Assembly: GCF_029395675.1 (NCBI RefSeq)
Contig: NZ_CP115184.1
Span: 372,001-436,000 of the forward strand
DNA: 64,000 bases
Origin: Janibacter cremeus
GTDB lineage: Bacteria > Actinomycetota > Actinomycetes > Actinomycetales > Dermatophilaceae
Reading direction: 5' to 3'
Of the stretch, positions 19,255 to 29,111 are shown piece after piece. Both the position numbers and the translations under genes were made by a program. Under the pieces are notes generated by a model. That model was not told the origin of the DNA, ran no database searches, and saw only the letters and a program-made list of their open reading frames with translations. The stretch's first letter is position 1. Each line of letters starts with the position of its first letter.

Positions 19255-21006
19255 ATGACCGACGAAGGGGGCGCCCCCCGGTACGCGCGGCCCGTCCCCA
19301 CCGTCGGGGACGTGAGCAGCGCCGCGCAGCGGCGGGAGGACCCTGCCGGCTGGGCGATGGGGGAGACGGTGACCGAGGCGCTCGCCGCGGTGGTCGCCGG
19401 GCGGCGGGACATCCGCCGCTACCGACCGGACGCCGTGCCGGAGGACCTGCTCACCGCCGTCCTCGAGGCCGGTCACCGCGCCCCCAGCGTCGGCCACTCC
19501 CAGCCGTGGCGGTTCATCGTCGTCACCGACCCCGCCACCCGTGACCGGGCCGCGGCGATGGCCGACCGGGCCCGTCTGCAGCAGGCCGAGCACCTGGCCT
19601 CCGAGCGCGCAGCCCGCATGCTCGACCTCAAGCTCGAGGGCCTGCGCGAGGCCCCGGTCGGGGTCGTCGTCGCGTGCGACCGGCGGACACCCGCGAGCGG
19701 TGTCCTCGGCCGGGCGACCTTCCCCGACGCGGACCTGTGGTCGTGCGCCACCGCGATCGAGAACATGTGGCTCACGGCCCGCGCGCACGGCTTGGGCATG
19801 GGCTGGGTGACGCTCTTCGACCCCGACGAGCTCGCCGACCTGCTCGGCCTGCCCGAGGGCGTCGTCACCCTCGGCTGGTTGTGCCTGGGCTGGCCGGACG
19901 AGCGGCCGCCCTCGCCCGGGCTGGAGCGGGCGGCCTGGTCGCGGAGGACACCGCTCGACGAGGTCGTCATCCGCGACCGGTGGCCCGCGGACGAGGGCGC
20001 GCCGCGGCAACCCGTCTCGCACCTGCGGGCCCCCGCGGGGGAGCGCCTGGTCTCGGCCACCGACGCCGCCGACGAGCTGCTCTCGCCGCCGGAGTCGCTG
20101 GGTGTCCTCGACCGGGCGCTCAACCGGGCGGTCGCCGTGGGCGCGGAGGGCGTCACCGGCGGCACGCTCGTGCTCGCCGGGGCGGACCACCCCGTGACCG
20201 ACCTCGGGGTCAGTGCCTTCCCCGCCTCGTCGACGGGCGACGTGCTCACCGCGAGCGTCGCGGGTACCTCCCTCGGTGCCGCCACGGCGGCGGGCGCCGG
20301 TCTCGCCGTCGTCCCGGTCGACGCGGGCGTGGCCACCCCGGTCGCGGGCGCCCGGGACGCGCGCCCGTCCGGCCCGCGGGGTGACCTCGCCACGACCGAC
20401 GCGATGACCGTCGCGGACGTCGAGGCCCTCGTCGCGGCCGGTCGGGAGGTCGGCGCCGAGGCAGCGGCCTCCGGCCTCGTCTGCCTCGGCGAGGTCGGTG
20501 TCGGCAACACGACGGTCGCGGCCGCACTCGCCTGCGCCCTGCTCGACCTCGAGCCCCAGGACGCCGTCGGCCTCGGCTCCGGCTCCGACGCAGCGATGGT
20601 CGCGCGTAAGCGCGAGGTCGTCGCGTCCGCGCTCGCCCGGACGAAGGGGGAGGCCGGGCCGCCCAGCCCCCTTCGCCTCCTCGCCACCGTCGGTGGCCCG
20701 GAGATCGCGCTGCTCACCGGGGTCACCCTCGGTGCCGCCGCGGCGGGTGCGCTCGTCGTCCTCGACGGCCTTGCTGCCTCGCTGCCCGGGGTCATCGCCG
20801 CGCGTCTGGAGCCGGGGGTGCAGGGCTACCTCCTCGCCGGGCAGGTCAGTCGCGAGCGGGCCCACGCCCTCGTGCTGCGCGAGCTCGGTCTGGAGCCCCT
20901 GCTCGACCTGCGGCTGCGGGCCGGCGAGGGCGTCGGCGCCTGTCTCGCCGCCTCGATGCTCCTGCAGGGGCTGGCGGTGCGCCGCGTCGCCGCCCGGACC
21001 CGCTGA
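19255..21006 (+). CDS. bluB-cobT: BluB-CobT fusion: DMB synthase plus NaMN:DMB phosphoribosyltransferase
   Basis: One 583-residue protein joins two consecutive steps of lower-ligand assembly. Residues ~35-235 are BluB, a nitroreductase-fold flavoenzyme that breaks down FMNH2 with O2 to 5,6-dimethylbenzimidazole, with RRDIRRYRPDAVPEDLL and GHRAPSVGHSQPWRF. Residues ~245-583 are CobT, which makes alpha-ribazole phosphate, with the catalytic Glu near 558 in GEGVGACLAASMLL. ATG 19255 lies 2 nt after cobN and has GGAG upstream. Fusion would let the DMB product pass straight to CobT. A hairpin of two inverted CGAAGGGGG copies lies in the CobT part (20642-20675). Confidence 0.93.
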   Translation: MTDEGGAPRYARPVPTVGDVSSAAQRREDPAGWAMGETVTEALAAVVAGRRDIRRYRPDAVPEDLLTAVLEAGHRAPSVGHSQPWRFIVVTDPATRDRAAAMADRARLQQAEHLASERAARMLDLKLEGLREAPVGVVVACDRRTPASGVLGRATFPDADLWSCATAIENMWLTARAHGLGMGWVTLFDPDELADLLGLPEGVVTLGWLCLGWPDERPPSPGLERAAWSRRTPLDEVVIRDRWPADEGAPRQPVSHLRAPAGERLVSATDAADELLSPPESLGVLDRALNRAVAVGAEGVTGGTLVLAGADHPVTDLGVSAFPASSTGDVLTASVAGTSLGAATAAGAGLAVVPVDAGVATPVAGARDARPSGPRGDLATTDAMTVADVEALVAAGREVGAEAAASGLVCLGEVGVGNTTVAAALACALLDLEPQDAVGLGSGSDAAMVARKREVVASALARTKGEAGPPSPLRLLATVGGPEIALLTGVTLGAAAAGALVVLDGLAASLPGVIAARLEPGVQGYLLAGQVSRERAHALVLRELGLEPLLDLRLRAGEGVGACLAASMLLQGLAVRRVAARTR

Positions 21007-21073
21007 GACACGTCTCCCGCACGGGTGACCGACCCGTGGCACCTTCCGCCTGCGCGCCGGTAGATTCGGCGCG

Positions 21074-21994
21074 ATGACGGTTCTCTTCCTGCACGGTGCC
21101 GGCGGCTCCGAGGACGACCAGGTGATGGTCGATGCCCTGCGGGCGGGGCTCGACGAGGAGGTGCTCGCCCCCGACCTCGACGAGGGCGAGACGACCCACG
21201 AGGCCTGGTCGCAGCAGATCGCCGAGCACCTGGGCGCCGACGTCGACGTGGTCGTGGGCCACTCCTTCGGCGGCTCGACGGTGCTCAGGATGCTCACCGA
21301 GCGCGACCTCGGGATCCGTCGCCTCATCCTCCTCGCCACCCCCGACTGGGGACCGGACGGCTGGGACGTGCCCGAGCTCGCCCTGCCCCACGACACCGCC
21401 GACCGGCTCCCGGCGGGTGTCGAGATCGAGCTGCACCACTGCCTCGACGACGAGGTGGTGCCCGTCGAGCACCTGTACCTGCTCGCCGCGCGGTTGCCCG
21501 ATGCCCTGGTGAGGTACCGCCACCACGGCGGCCACCAGTTCCTCGCGCCCGCGATCGACGCGATCGTCCGGCGTGTGCTCGGCACCCGCGAGGTCGAGGA
21601 CACCGGTCCCTTCTTCCACGGCACCCGGGCCCACCTCCAGGTCGGCGACCTGCTGGAGCCGGGGCGTGACTCCAACTACGGCGTGCGTCAGCGGGCCAAC
21701 TTCATCTACCTCACCGCGACCCGGGACGCCGCGGTCTGGGGCGCGGAGCTGGCCCTCGGCGAGGGGCCTCCTCGCCTGTACGAGGTGCAACCCACCGGCG
21801 TGATCGAGGACGACCCCAACCTCACCGACCAGCGGTTCCCGGGCAACCCCACGCGCTCCTACCGCACGCGTGAGCCGCTGCGCGTCGTGGGTGAGGTCAC
21901 CGACTGGGAGCCGCACCCACCCGAGGCCGTGCAGCGGATGCGCGACGGGGTCGCCGACCTGTCCCGCCGCGGCATCGAGGCGATCAACGACTGA
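21074..21994 (+). CDS. Alpha/beta-hydrolase fused to rifamycin ADP-ribosyltransferase (Arr)
   Basis: A 306-residue two-domain protein. Residues 1-172 resemble RBBP9/YdeN-type serine hydrolases, with VGHSFGGST (nucleophile Ser64), Asp126 and His154 as a plausible triad. Residues ~177-306 match Arr, the NAD+-dependent enzyme that ADP-ribosylates rifamycins: FFHGT, NYGVRQRANFIYLTAT, AVWGAELALGEG, DDPNLTDQRFPGNPTRSYRT. Arr normally stands alone at ~140 residues, so the fusion is unusual. The hydrolase might act on the antibiotic or on an ADP-ribosyl product. TAGATT lies 7 nt before ATG 21074 (leaderless pattern). The 3' end overlaps convergent cobF by 11 bp. Confidence 0.9.
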   Translation: MTVLFLHGAGGSEDDQVMVDALRAGLDEEVLAPDLDEGETTHEAWSQQIAEHLGADVDVVVGHSFGGSTVLRMLTERDLGIRRLILLATPDWGPDGWDVPELALPHDTADRLPAGVEIELHHCLDDEVVPVEHLYLLAARLPDALVRYRHHGGHQFLAPAIDAIVRRVLGTREVEDTGPFFHGTRAHLQVGDLLEPGRDSNYGVRQRANFIYLTATRDAAVWGAELALGEGPPRLYEVQPTGVIEDDPNLTDQRFPGNPTRSYRTREPLRVVGEVTDWEPHPPEAVQRMRDGVADLSRRGIEAIND

Positions 21995-22817
21995 GCCCAG
22001 CTCGGGCCGGCGTGAGCGCGTAGACGTCCATCACCCAGCCGTGCTCCTCGCGCAGCCGGGCACGCAGGTCGACGATCTCGTCGATGACGTCGGCCAGGCG
22101 CCCGGAGCGCAGCTCCTGCTGGGGCATGCCGACGTAGGCGCCCCAGTGGATGACCGTGTCCGGGTGGGTGTGGGCGATCTCGCGGCAGTGGAGGTGCCCG
22201 TCGAGCATGACGACCACCGTGCCGAGCGCGAGCCCGGCGGACTCCGCACGGGTCCACTCGTCGACGAGCCGGCGCCCGGTCGTGACGTGGACGGGTTCGC
22301 CGACGCGGTGCAGCACGATCCCGTGCGCGGCGGCGAGGGTCTGGAAGGCGGAGATCCCCGGGATGACCCGGACCGTGGTGGGGAGGCGCTCGCCGATCGC
22401 GTCGACGACGCGGATCGTGCTGTCGTAGAAGGCCGGGTCCCCCCACACGAGGAACCCGACGACGGCGTCCGACGGCAGCTCCTCGATGATCCGCACGTAG
22501 GCGTCGGTGCGTGCGGCGTGCCAGTCGCGCACTCCCTGCGCGTATGCGCCGGAGTCGCGCTCGGCGTCGGGGCCGCGCCTCGGGTCCGGCACGGTGACGA
22601 ACTCGTACGCGTGGTCGGCCGGCACGAAGCGGTCGCAGATCGCGCGCCGCACGGCCACCAGCTCGTCCTTCGCGTCGCCCTTGTCGGCGACGAGGAAGAC
22701 GTCGACCTCGGCCAGCGCCTCGGCGGCCTCGGCGGTCACGTGACCGGGCGACCCGGCGCCGATGCCGATGACCCGGATCGATCGAACGCTGCCCGGGCGG
22801 GCCGTTGGATTCTTCAC
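21984..22817 (-). CDS. cobF: Precorrin-6A synthase (deacetylating) CobF
   Basis: SAM-dependent methylation of C1 with loss of the acetyl group from precorrin-5, specific to the aerobic pathway. The 277-residue protein starts its domain at VIGIGAGSPGHVTAEAAEAL and has GFLVWGDPAFYDST and VIPGISAFQTLAAAHGI. GTG 22817 overlaps the cobQ stop (GTGA), so it is coupled to cobQ. The C-terminus, ending at TGA 21984-21986, lies inside the end of the convergent hydrolase-Arr gene. Confidence 0.95.
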   Translation of the reverse strand: MKNPTARPGSVRSIRVIGIGAGSPGHVTAEAAEALAEVDVFLVADKGDAKDELVAVRRAICDRFVPADHAYEFVTVPDPRRGPDAERDSGAYAQGVRDWHAARTDAYVRIIEELPSDAVVGFLVWGDPAFYDSTIRVVDAIGERLPTTVRVIPGISAFQTLAAAHGIVLHRVGEPVHVTTGRRLVDEWTRAESAGLALGTVVVMLDGHLHCREIAHTHPDTVIHWGAYVGMPQQELRSGRLADVIDEIVDLRARLREEHGWVMDVYALTPARAGLSR

Positions 22818-24322
22818 GGGGTCTCCCCGACCATGGCCAGGAGGGCGTCGACGTCGACGTGCGCCTCCAGGGCGTTGGCGAGGGTGTCGACCATCCGCTC
22901 CCGGCGTGCGGCGAAGGGGGTCCCCCCGGCGGGTGCGCGCCAGCCCGACCCGGTCGTGGTCGCCACGTCGGTCAGGAGGGCGTGCCGGAAGTCGTCGCAC
23001 TCCAGCGTGCCGTGCCAGATCGACCCGCGCACCGGTCCGACCGCGTGCCCGCCCGGGAAGTCCTCGCCGCCGGTCGGGGTCACGACGCCGTGGTGGATCT
23101 CGTAGCCCTCGACAGGGTGTCCGTGCCAGCCTCCGGACGGTCGCGCGAGGACCTTCTCCTCGCGGAAGTCGACCCGTCCGGGGAGCAACCCCAGACCGGG
23201 CACCGCTGCGGGGGAGGGGTGCTCGCCCCCCTTCGAGGCCCCTTCGTCGCGCCTCAGGACACCGCCTTCGCCCTCCACGCCGTCGACGATCTCGTCGGCG
23301 AGCATCTGGTAGCCGCCGCAGATGCCCAGGACCGGCGCACCGCGCCGCGCGCGCTCGACGACTACGTCGGCGAGGCCCGAGCGCCGCAGCCAGGCCAGGT
23401 CCGAGACCGTCGCCCGCGAGCCGGGGAGCACGAGCAGGTCGGCCTCCCGGGCGGTGTCGACGTCCCGTGTCACCCGCACGTCCACGCCCGGCTCCGCGGC
23501 CAGGGCGTCGACGTCGGTGGCGTTGGATGTGCGCGGCAGCCGGACCACCGCGACCGTGAGGTGCTGGTCGGCCGTCCCACCGACGTCGCCGTCCCCCCAC
23601 GCGCCGACCGAGAGGCCGTCCTCGGAGTCCAGCCACACGTCCTCCAGCCATGGCAGCACCCCGAGCGAGGGCATCCCCGTGCGGCGGGTGATCTCCGCCA
23701 GCCCGGGCTCGAGCACCGAGGCGTCCCCGCGGAACTTGTTGATGACGTACGCCGCCAGCAGCGGCCGGTCCTCGTCGGACACCAGCGCCCACGTCCCGTA
23801 CAGCGCCGCGAGCACCCCACCGCGGTCGATGTCACCGACGAGCACTGTCGGCATCGAGAAGCTTTGCGCCAGACCGAGGTTGACGTAGTCGCCGGCACGC
23901 AGGTTGATCTCCGCGGGGGAGCCCGCGCCCTCGCAGACGACGACGTCGTGGTCGGCGGACAGCTCCTCGTACGCGGCGAAGGCGGCGTCGGCGAGGTGCT
24001 GCCGGCCCGTGGTGTACTCACCGGCCCGCAGCTGCCCGGCGGGTCGACCGCGCACGACGACGTGGGCGCGCCGGTCGCTGCCGGGCTTGAGCAGGACCGG
24101 GTTCATCGCCGACGTCGCCTCGACGCCGGCCGCCTGCGCCTGGAGGTACTGCGCCCGACCGATCTCGGAGCCGTCGCGGCAGACCATCGAGTGGTTCGAC
24201 ATGTTCTGGGCCTTGTACGGCGCGACCGACAGGCCGCGCCGGGCGAGGACTCGGCACAGGCCGGTGACGACGAGGGACTTCCCCGCATCGGAGGAGGTTC
24301 CGGTGATCAGCAGTCCGCTCAC
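22814..24322 (-). CDS. cobQ: Cobyric acid synthase CobQ
   Basis: Glutamine- and ATP-dependent amidation of positions b, d, e and g of adenosyl-cobyrinic acid diamide. The 502-residue protein has the P-loop TGTSSDAGKS near the N-terminus, the class I glutamine-amidotransferase nucleophile motif LGICGGYQML, and EGYEIHHG near the C-terminus. A short Gly/Glu/Lys-rich loop after the GATase nucleophile is encoded by a repeat (23226-23260) also found after infB. GTG 24322 is preceded by TAGAGT 8 nt upstream, so the mRNA is probably leaderless. It is divergent from the cobC-like gene across only 38 bp. Confidence 0.96.
   Translation of the reverse strand: MSGLLITGTSSDAGKSLVVTGLCRVLARRGLSVAPYKAQNMSNHSMVCRDGSEIGRAQYLQAQAAGVEATSAMNPVLLKPGSDRRAHVVVRGRPAGQLRAGEYTTGRQHLADAAFAAYEELSADHDVVVCEGAGSPAEINLRAGDYVNLGLAQSFSMPTVLVGDIDRGGVLAALYGTWALVSDEDRPLLAAYVINKFRGDASVLEPGLAEITRRTGMPSLGVLPWLEDVWLDSEDGLSVGAWGDGDVGGTADQHLTVAVVRLPRTSNATDVDALAAEPGVDVRVTRDVDTAREADLLVLPGSRATVSDLAWLRRSGLADVVVERARRGAPVLGICGGYQMLADEIVDGVEGEGGVLRRDEGASKGGEHPSPAAVPGLGLLPGRVDFREEKVLARPSGGWHGHPVEGYEIHHGVVTPTGGEDFPGGHAVGPVRGSIWHGTLECDDFRHALLTDVATTTGSGWRAPAGGTPFAARRERMVDTLANALEAHVDVDALLAMVGETP
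23226..23260. repeat. Dispersed 35-bp repeat, copy inside cobQ
   Basis: The 35-bp segment matches 35100-35134 (after infB) at 32 of 35 positions and carries CCCCCTTCG at its left end. It has a small gaggc/gcctc internal inverted repeat. Here it is translated in frame as part of a loop in CobQ. Similarity continues loosely for about 15 bp further. Confidence 0.7.
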
Positions 24323-24360
24323 GAGCCGCCACTCTACGAGCGCGGGCTAGCGTGGACCCC
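24323..24360. promoter_or_regulatory. Overlapping divergent leaderless promoters for cobQ-cobF and the cobC-like gene
   Basis: Only 38 bp separate the two divergent GTG starts. On the minus strand TAGAGT (24331-24336) lies 8 nt before the cobQ GTG. On the plus strand TAGCGT (24348-24353) lies 7 nt before the phosphatase GTG. Both fit a -10 box for a transcript that begins at the start codon. The -35 region of each promoter would fall inside the other gene, so the two polymerases should exclude each other. Confidence 0.7.
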
Positions 24361-24963
24361 GTGAGCCCCACCCGTGTGCACCTGATCCGTCATGGGGAGT
24401 CCACCTGGAACCGTGACGGGATCATCCAGGGTGCCCACCGGGGGTCCGGGGAGGCGGTCCTCACCGAGGTGGGACGCACCGATGCCGCCCGGGCCGGACT
24501 GGCACTGGCCGCCCTCCTCGGGGCGCCGGGCGGGCACCGCTCGCTCTCCCTGTGGAGCAGCGACCTGCTGCGCGCGCTGCAGACCGCCGAGATCATCTCC
24601 GTGGCGCTGCGCCCGGGCGGCTGGAGCGCCTCCGTGCGCAACGAGGCCGGCCTGCGGGAGCAGGCCCTCGGCGACCTGGAGGGGGAGCGCGCCGACACGC
24701 TCCGGGCGCAGGAGGTTCCCGAGGGGCAGCACATCAGCGAGGTCCGCTGGGGCGGTGGCGAGTCGATGCGCGACGTCCACGACCGGGTCGGGGAGTGGTT
24801 CGCCCCCGCCCTCATCGAGCAGCCCGAGCACCTCGTCGTCATCAGCCACGAGCACACGATCCGGGCCGCGCTCGCCTGGCTGCGGCAGCGATCGTGGCGC
24901 GACATCGACTGGGACGAGCCGATCGGGCCCGGCACGATCACGACCTTCGACGTCATCGACTGA
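24361..24963 (+). CDS. Histidine phosphatase family protein, alpha-ribazole phosphatase (CobC)-like
   Basis: A 200-residue phosphoglycerate-mutase-like phosphatase with the phosphohistidine motif LIRHGESTWN (His11) and the second-His region VISHEHTIRAAL. Its place divergent from cobQ-cobF suggests removal of the 5'-phosphate from alpha-ribazole phosphate or adenosylcobalamin phosphate. The family is broad, so another phosphoester substrate is possible. GTG 24361 follows TAGCGT by 7 nt (leaderless pattern). Confidence 0.8.
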   Translation: MSPTRVHLIRHGESTWNRDGIIQGAHRGSGEAVLTEVGRTDAARAGLALAALLGAPGGHRSLSLWSSDLLRALQTAEIISVALRPGGWSASVRNEAGLREQALGDLEGERADTLRAQEVPEGQHISEVRWGGGESMRDVHDRVGEWFAPALIEQPEHLVVISHEHTIRAALAWLRQRSWRDIDWDEPIGPGTITTFDVID

Positions 24964-24988
24964 CCCCACCCCCGAGGGTGCCGGACGA

Positions 24989-26977
<1,989 letters not shown>

Positions 26978-27090
26978 GCCTCCACCGTGTCACGCAGGGG
27001 TGGGCGTGGGTGGAAACCCATACGTGTGGGACCTGCGAAAGGGTGGGCCGCGGGTCGCGTGTCGGACCCGGACCGGGTCGATCTGCCGAG

Positions 27091-27156
27091 GGTGACGTCG
27101 ATGTTCATGCCTAGCCGACGACATACCGTGGACCGAGCGTGAAGATCGACGTCACC
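27091..27156. repeat. 66-bp palindromic repeat, copy A (left of the DUF559 gene)
   Basis: This segment is identical to 28131-28196 at 59 of 66 positions and in the same orientation. Its arms (29 nt each, 6-nt loop acatac) pair at about 22 of 29 positions, so this copy is more decayed than copy B. It lies in the 234-bp gap between two divergent genes, where a terminator is not expected. The ends are gtgacgtcga...tcgacgtcac. Confidence 0.85.
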
Positions 27157-27162
27157 CATGGC

Positions 27163-27171
27163 TGTGGACAA
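27163..27171 (-). other. Perfect actinobacterial DnaA box
   Basis: TGTGGACAA, the reverse complement of TTGTCCACA, the DnaA-box form typical of GC-rich actinobacteria. It lies 7 bp to the right of palindrome copy A, upstream of the DUF559 gene. A single box can arise by chance. Confidence 0.5.
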
Positions 27172-27211
27172 CTGACGGCGCGGTCAGGCGGGTGCCCGGC
27201 ACGATGAGCCG

Positions 27212-28135
27212 ATGGACCCACGGATCGCGACCGTCCTCGGGACGAATCACGACGTCACCTCCACGCGACACCTCCTCGCCCGGGGCGTCGCCCGCCGGGA
27301 GATCGACCACGCACTGCGTACCGGTGGTCTGGTGCGGGTGAGACGCAATGCCCTCGTGCGCGGCTCGACCTGGCGCGAGTCGGCTCCGTGGGAGCGTCAT
27401 GCGCTGCGGGCCCGGGCGGTGATGGCCGGAGCGAGCCGGGGGAGTCCGGTGGTGCTGACCCACCACAGCGCGCTGGCACTCCACGGGATATCGCTGCACG
27501 ACGTCGATGACCGGGTCCACCTGGCGAGGACGGACACGACCCGGGGTCGATCGGACGCCGTCGTGTGCAGTCACCGGCATCTCCCCGAAAGCCAGGTCAC
27601 GACGGTGGGCGTCGTGCGGGTGGCGACCGTCGCGGCAGCGTGCCTGCAGGTGGCGGCACAGTCGGGTGTTGAATCCGGGCTCGTCAGTCTCGACGACGCG
27701 CTCCACCGGCGGCTCTGCCGGTGGACCGACGTGGAGTCGGCGTTCACGGACCTGAAGCTGGCCACGTGGTCTCGTGCCGCCCGACAGGTGATGGCTCTCG
27801 CCGACGGTCGGACCGAGTCCGCAGCCGAGTCCCGGGCCCGGTGGGCCTTCCATACGCTCGGGTTCCGGCAGCCGACACCGCAAGTGGAGATTTATGACGG
27901 GGACGGGGTCCTCGTCGCGCGGGTGGACTTCCTCTACGAGGACCTGAAGCTGATCGTCGAGGTCGACGGCCTCGGCAAGTACCGGGGTCCGCAGGACCTC
28001 ATCGCCGAGAAGCTGCGCGAAGACCGCCTGCGCGACCTCGGCTACGCGGTCGTGCGTCTGACCTGGGCCGACCTGGACGATCACGTGGTCGTGCAGCGCA
28101 AGGTGCTCGACGGGGTGGGTCGAGCGGCAGCGTGA
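27212..28135 (+). CDS. AbiEi-like antitoxin domain plus DUF559 (PD-(D/E)xK nuclease-like) protein
   Basis: A 307-residue protein. Residues ~10-55 resemble the winged-helix domain of type IV AbiEi antitoxins (TSTRHLLARGVARREIDHAL, then LVRVRRNALVRG). The C-terminal ~100 residues match DUF559, a Vsr/PD-(D/E)xK endonuclease relative, with Asp239, Glu250-x-Asp252 and Lys256 in VDFLYED and LIVEVDGLGKY. No AbiEii toxin gene is adjacent. The gene is flanked by two direct copies of a 66-bp palindrome, and its stop codon lies inside the right copy. Function is unknown; defence or mobile-element roles are inference. ATG 27212 follows a weak CACGAT box. Confidence 0.85.
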   Translation: MDPRIATVLGTNHDVTSTRHLLARGVARREIDHALRTGGLVRVRRNALVRGSTWRESAPWERHALRARAVMAGASRGSPVVLTHHSALALHGISLHDVDDRVHLARTDTTRGRSDAVVCSHRHLPESQVTTVGVVRVATVAAACLQVAAQSGVESGLVSLDDALHRRLCRWTDVESAFTDLKLATWSRAARQVMALADGRTESAAESRARWAFHTLGFRQPTPQVEIYDGDGVLVARVDFLYEDLKLIVEVDGLGKYRGPQDLIAEKLREDRLRDLGYAVVRLTWADLDDHVVVQRKVLDGVGRAAA

Positions 28136-28196
28136 CGTCGAAGTTCACGCCTGGCCCACGACATACCGTGGGCCAAGCGTGAAGATCGACGTCACC
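28131..28196. repeat. 66-bp palindromic repeat, copy B (right of the DUF559 gene)
   Basis: Arms 28132-28160 and 28167-28195 pair at 26 of 29 positions around the 6-nt loop acatac, a very stable hairpin. It is 59/66 identical to copy A. It holds the stop codon of the DUF559 gene and lies 18 bp from the stop of the convergent kinase gene, so it may also serve as a two-way terminator. Confidence 0.9.
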
Positions 28197-28214
28197 TCCC
28201 GCCGGTCGCCTACC

Positions 28215-29111
28215 TCAGTCGCCGAGCGCCTTGATGATCGAGATCGCGAGCGAGACCCGGTCCTGGTCATCGTCCTCGAGCGCCCAGATCGCGTTGACGA
28301 CCTCGCGCAGCGCCGAGACCGGCCGGACGACGTCCTCGTCGAGCCCGCCCACCTCGCACGCGAGCTCGACCCGCCGCCGCACCGACCACCGCAGCGACGC
28401 GCCCGTCCCCATCTCCTCGGCGCGGTTGGCCAGCAGCGGGGCGACCTCCCACGCGGGGTGCCCGTTGACGGGCTTGGGGTCGATCGCGACCCAGTCGGTG
28501 CCGTCGGAGAGGACGTTGGCGTAGTGCAGGTCGCCGTGGAGGAGGCGCACCTCCTCACCGTCCAGGGAGCGAAGGGTGGCTCTCGCCCTCTCGAGGACCT
28601 GCCGGGGCAGTCGTCGGCCGGCCGGTCGGGACAGGACCTCCGCCACCCACGGCGTCAGCGCCGGCACCCGCGGCAGCGGCTCGGTGTGCAGGTCCGCGTA
28701 GAGGCCGGCGACGACCCCCACGGCCTCCTCGTCCCACACCAGGGACAGGTCCTCCGTCGTCAACCGCTCGAGCAGCATGACCGAGCGGCGCGGGTCGGCG
28801 GACAGCAGGCGCACCGCCGAGCGGCCGTCCCAGGCGCGCAGCGCGAGGTGCTCGCCCTCCGCCTCGGTGTGCGGCCACCCGAGCTTGAGCGCGGCCCGCC
28901 CGCCGTCCCTGCGCACGGGGAGCACGAGCGAGCACCGGCCGGTCGTCGGTGACCCGTCGACCTCGAGGGACCACTCGTCGAGCACGTCCGCGAGCAGGTG
29001 GGGGAGCGCGGCCACCCACGAGGCCCCCGACGGACCCCCTTCGGCCCCGAGGCCGGCCATGCGCTCGGTGAAGGCCGCGGGCACGAGCGCTGCCGCGTCC
29101 TCGACCCTCAC
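28215..29111 (-). CDS. APH(6)/hydroxyurea-type antibiotic kinase family protein
   Basis: A 298-residue kinase of the streptomycin 6-phosphotransferase group. The catalytic loop is LLHGDLHYANVL, and the metal-binding part AIDPKPVNGHPAWEVAPLL follows, as in this family. The upstream ALKLGWPHTEAEGEHLALRA block resembles the nucleotide-binding lobe. It may phosphorylate an aminoglycoside or a cell metabolite; chromosomal members often confer little resistance. GTG 29111 overlaps the stop of the upstream lipoprotein gene (GTGA). It converges on the palindrome-flanked DUF559 gene. Confidence 0.87.
   Translation of the reverse strand: MRVEDAAALVPAAFTERMAGLGAEGGPSGASWVAALPHLLADVLDEWSLEVDGSPTTGRCSLVLPVRRDGGRAALKLGWPHTEAEGEHLALRAWDGRSAVRLLSADPRRSVMLLERLTTEDLSLVWDEEAVGVVAGLYADLHTEPLPRVPALTPWVAEVLSRPAGRRLPRQVLERARATLRSLDGEEVRLLHGDLHYANVLSDGTDWVAIDPKPVNGHPAWEVAPLLANRAEEMGTGASLRWSVRRRVELACEVGGLDEDVVRPVSALREVVNAIWALEDDDQDRVSLAISIIKALGD

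Noticed and set aside
27212..28135. The DUF559 gene as the antitoxin half of a complete AbiE toxin-antitoxin pair
   Set aside because: No AbiEii nucleotidyltransferase-like gene lies next to it; the neighbours are a DUF255 protein and an antibiotic kinase.
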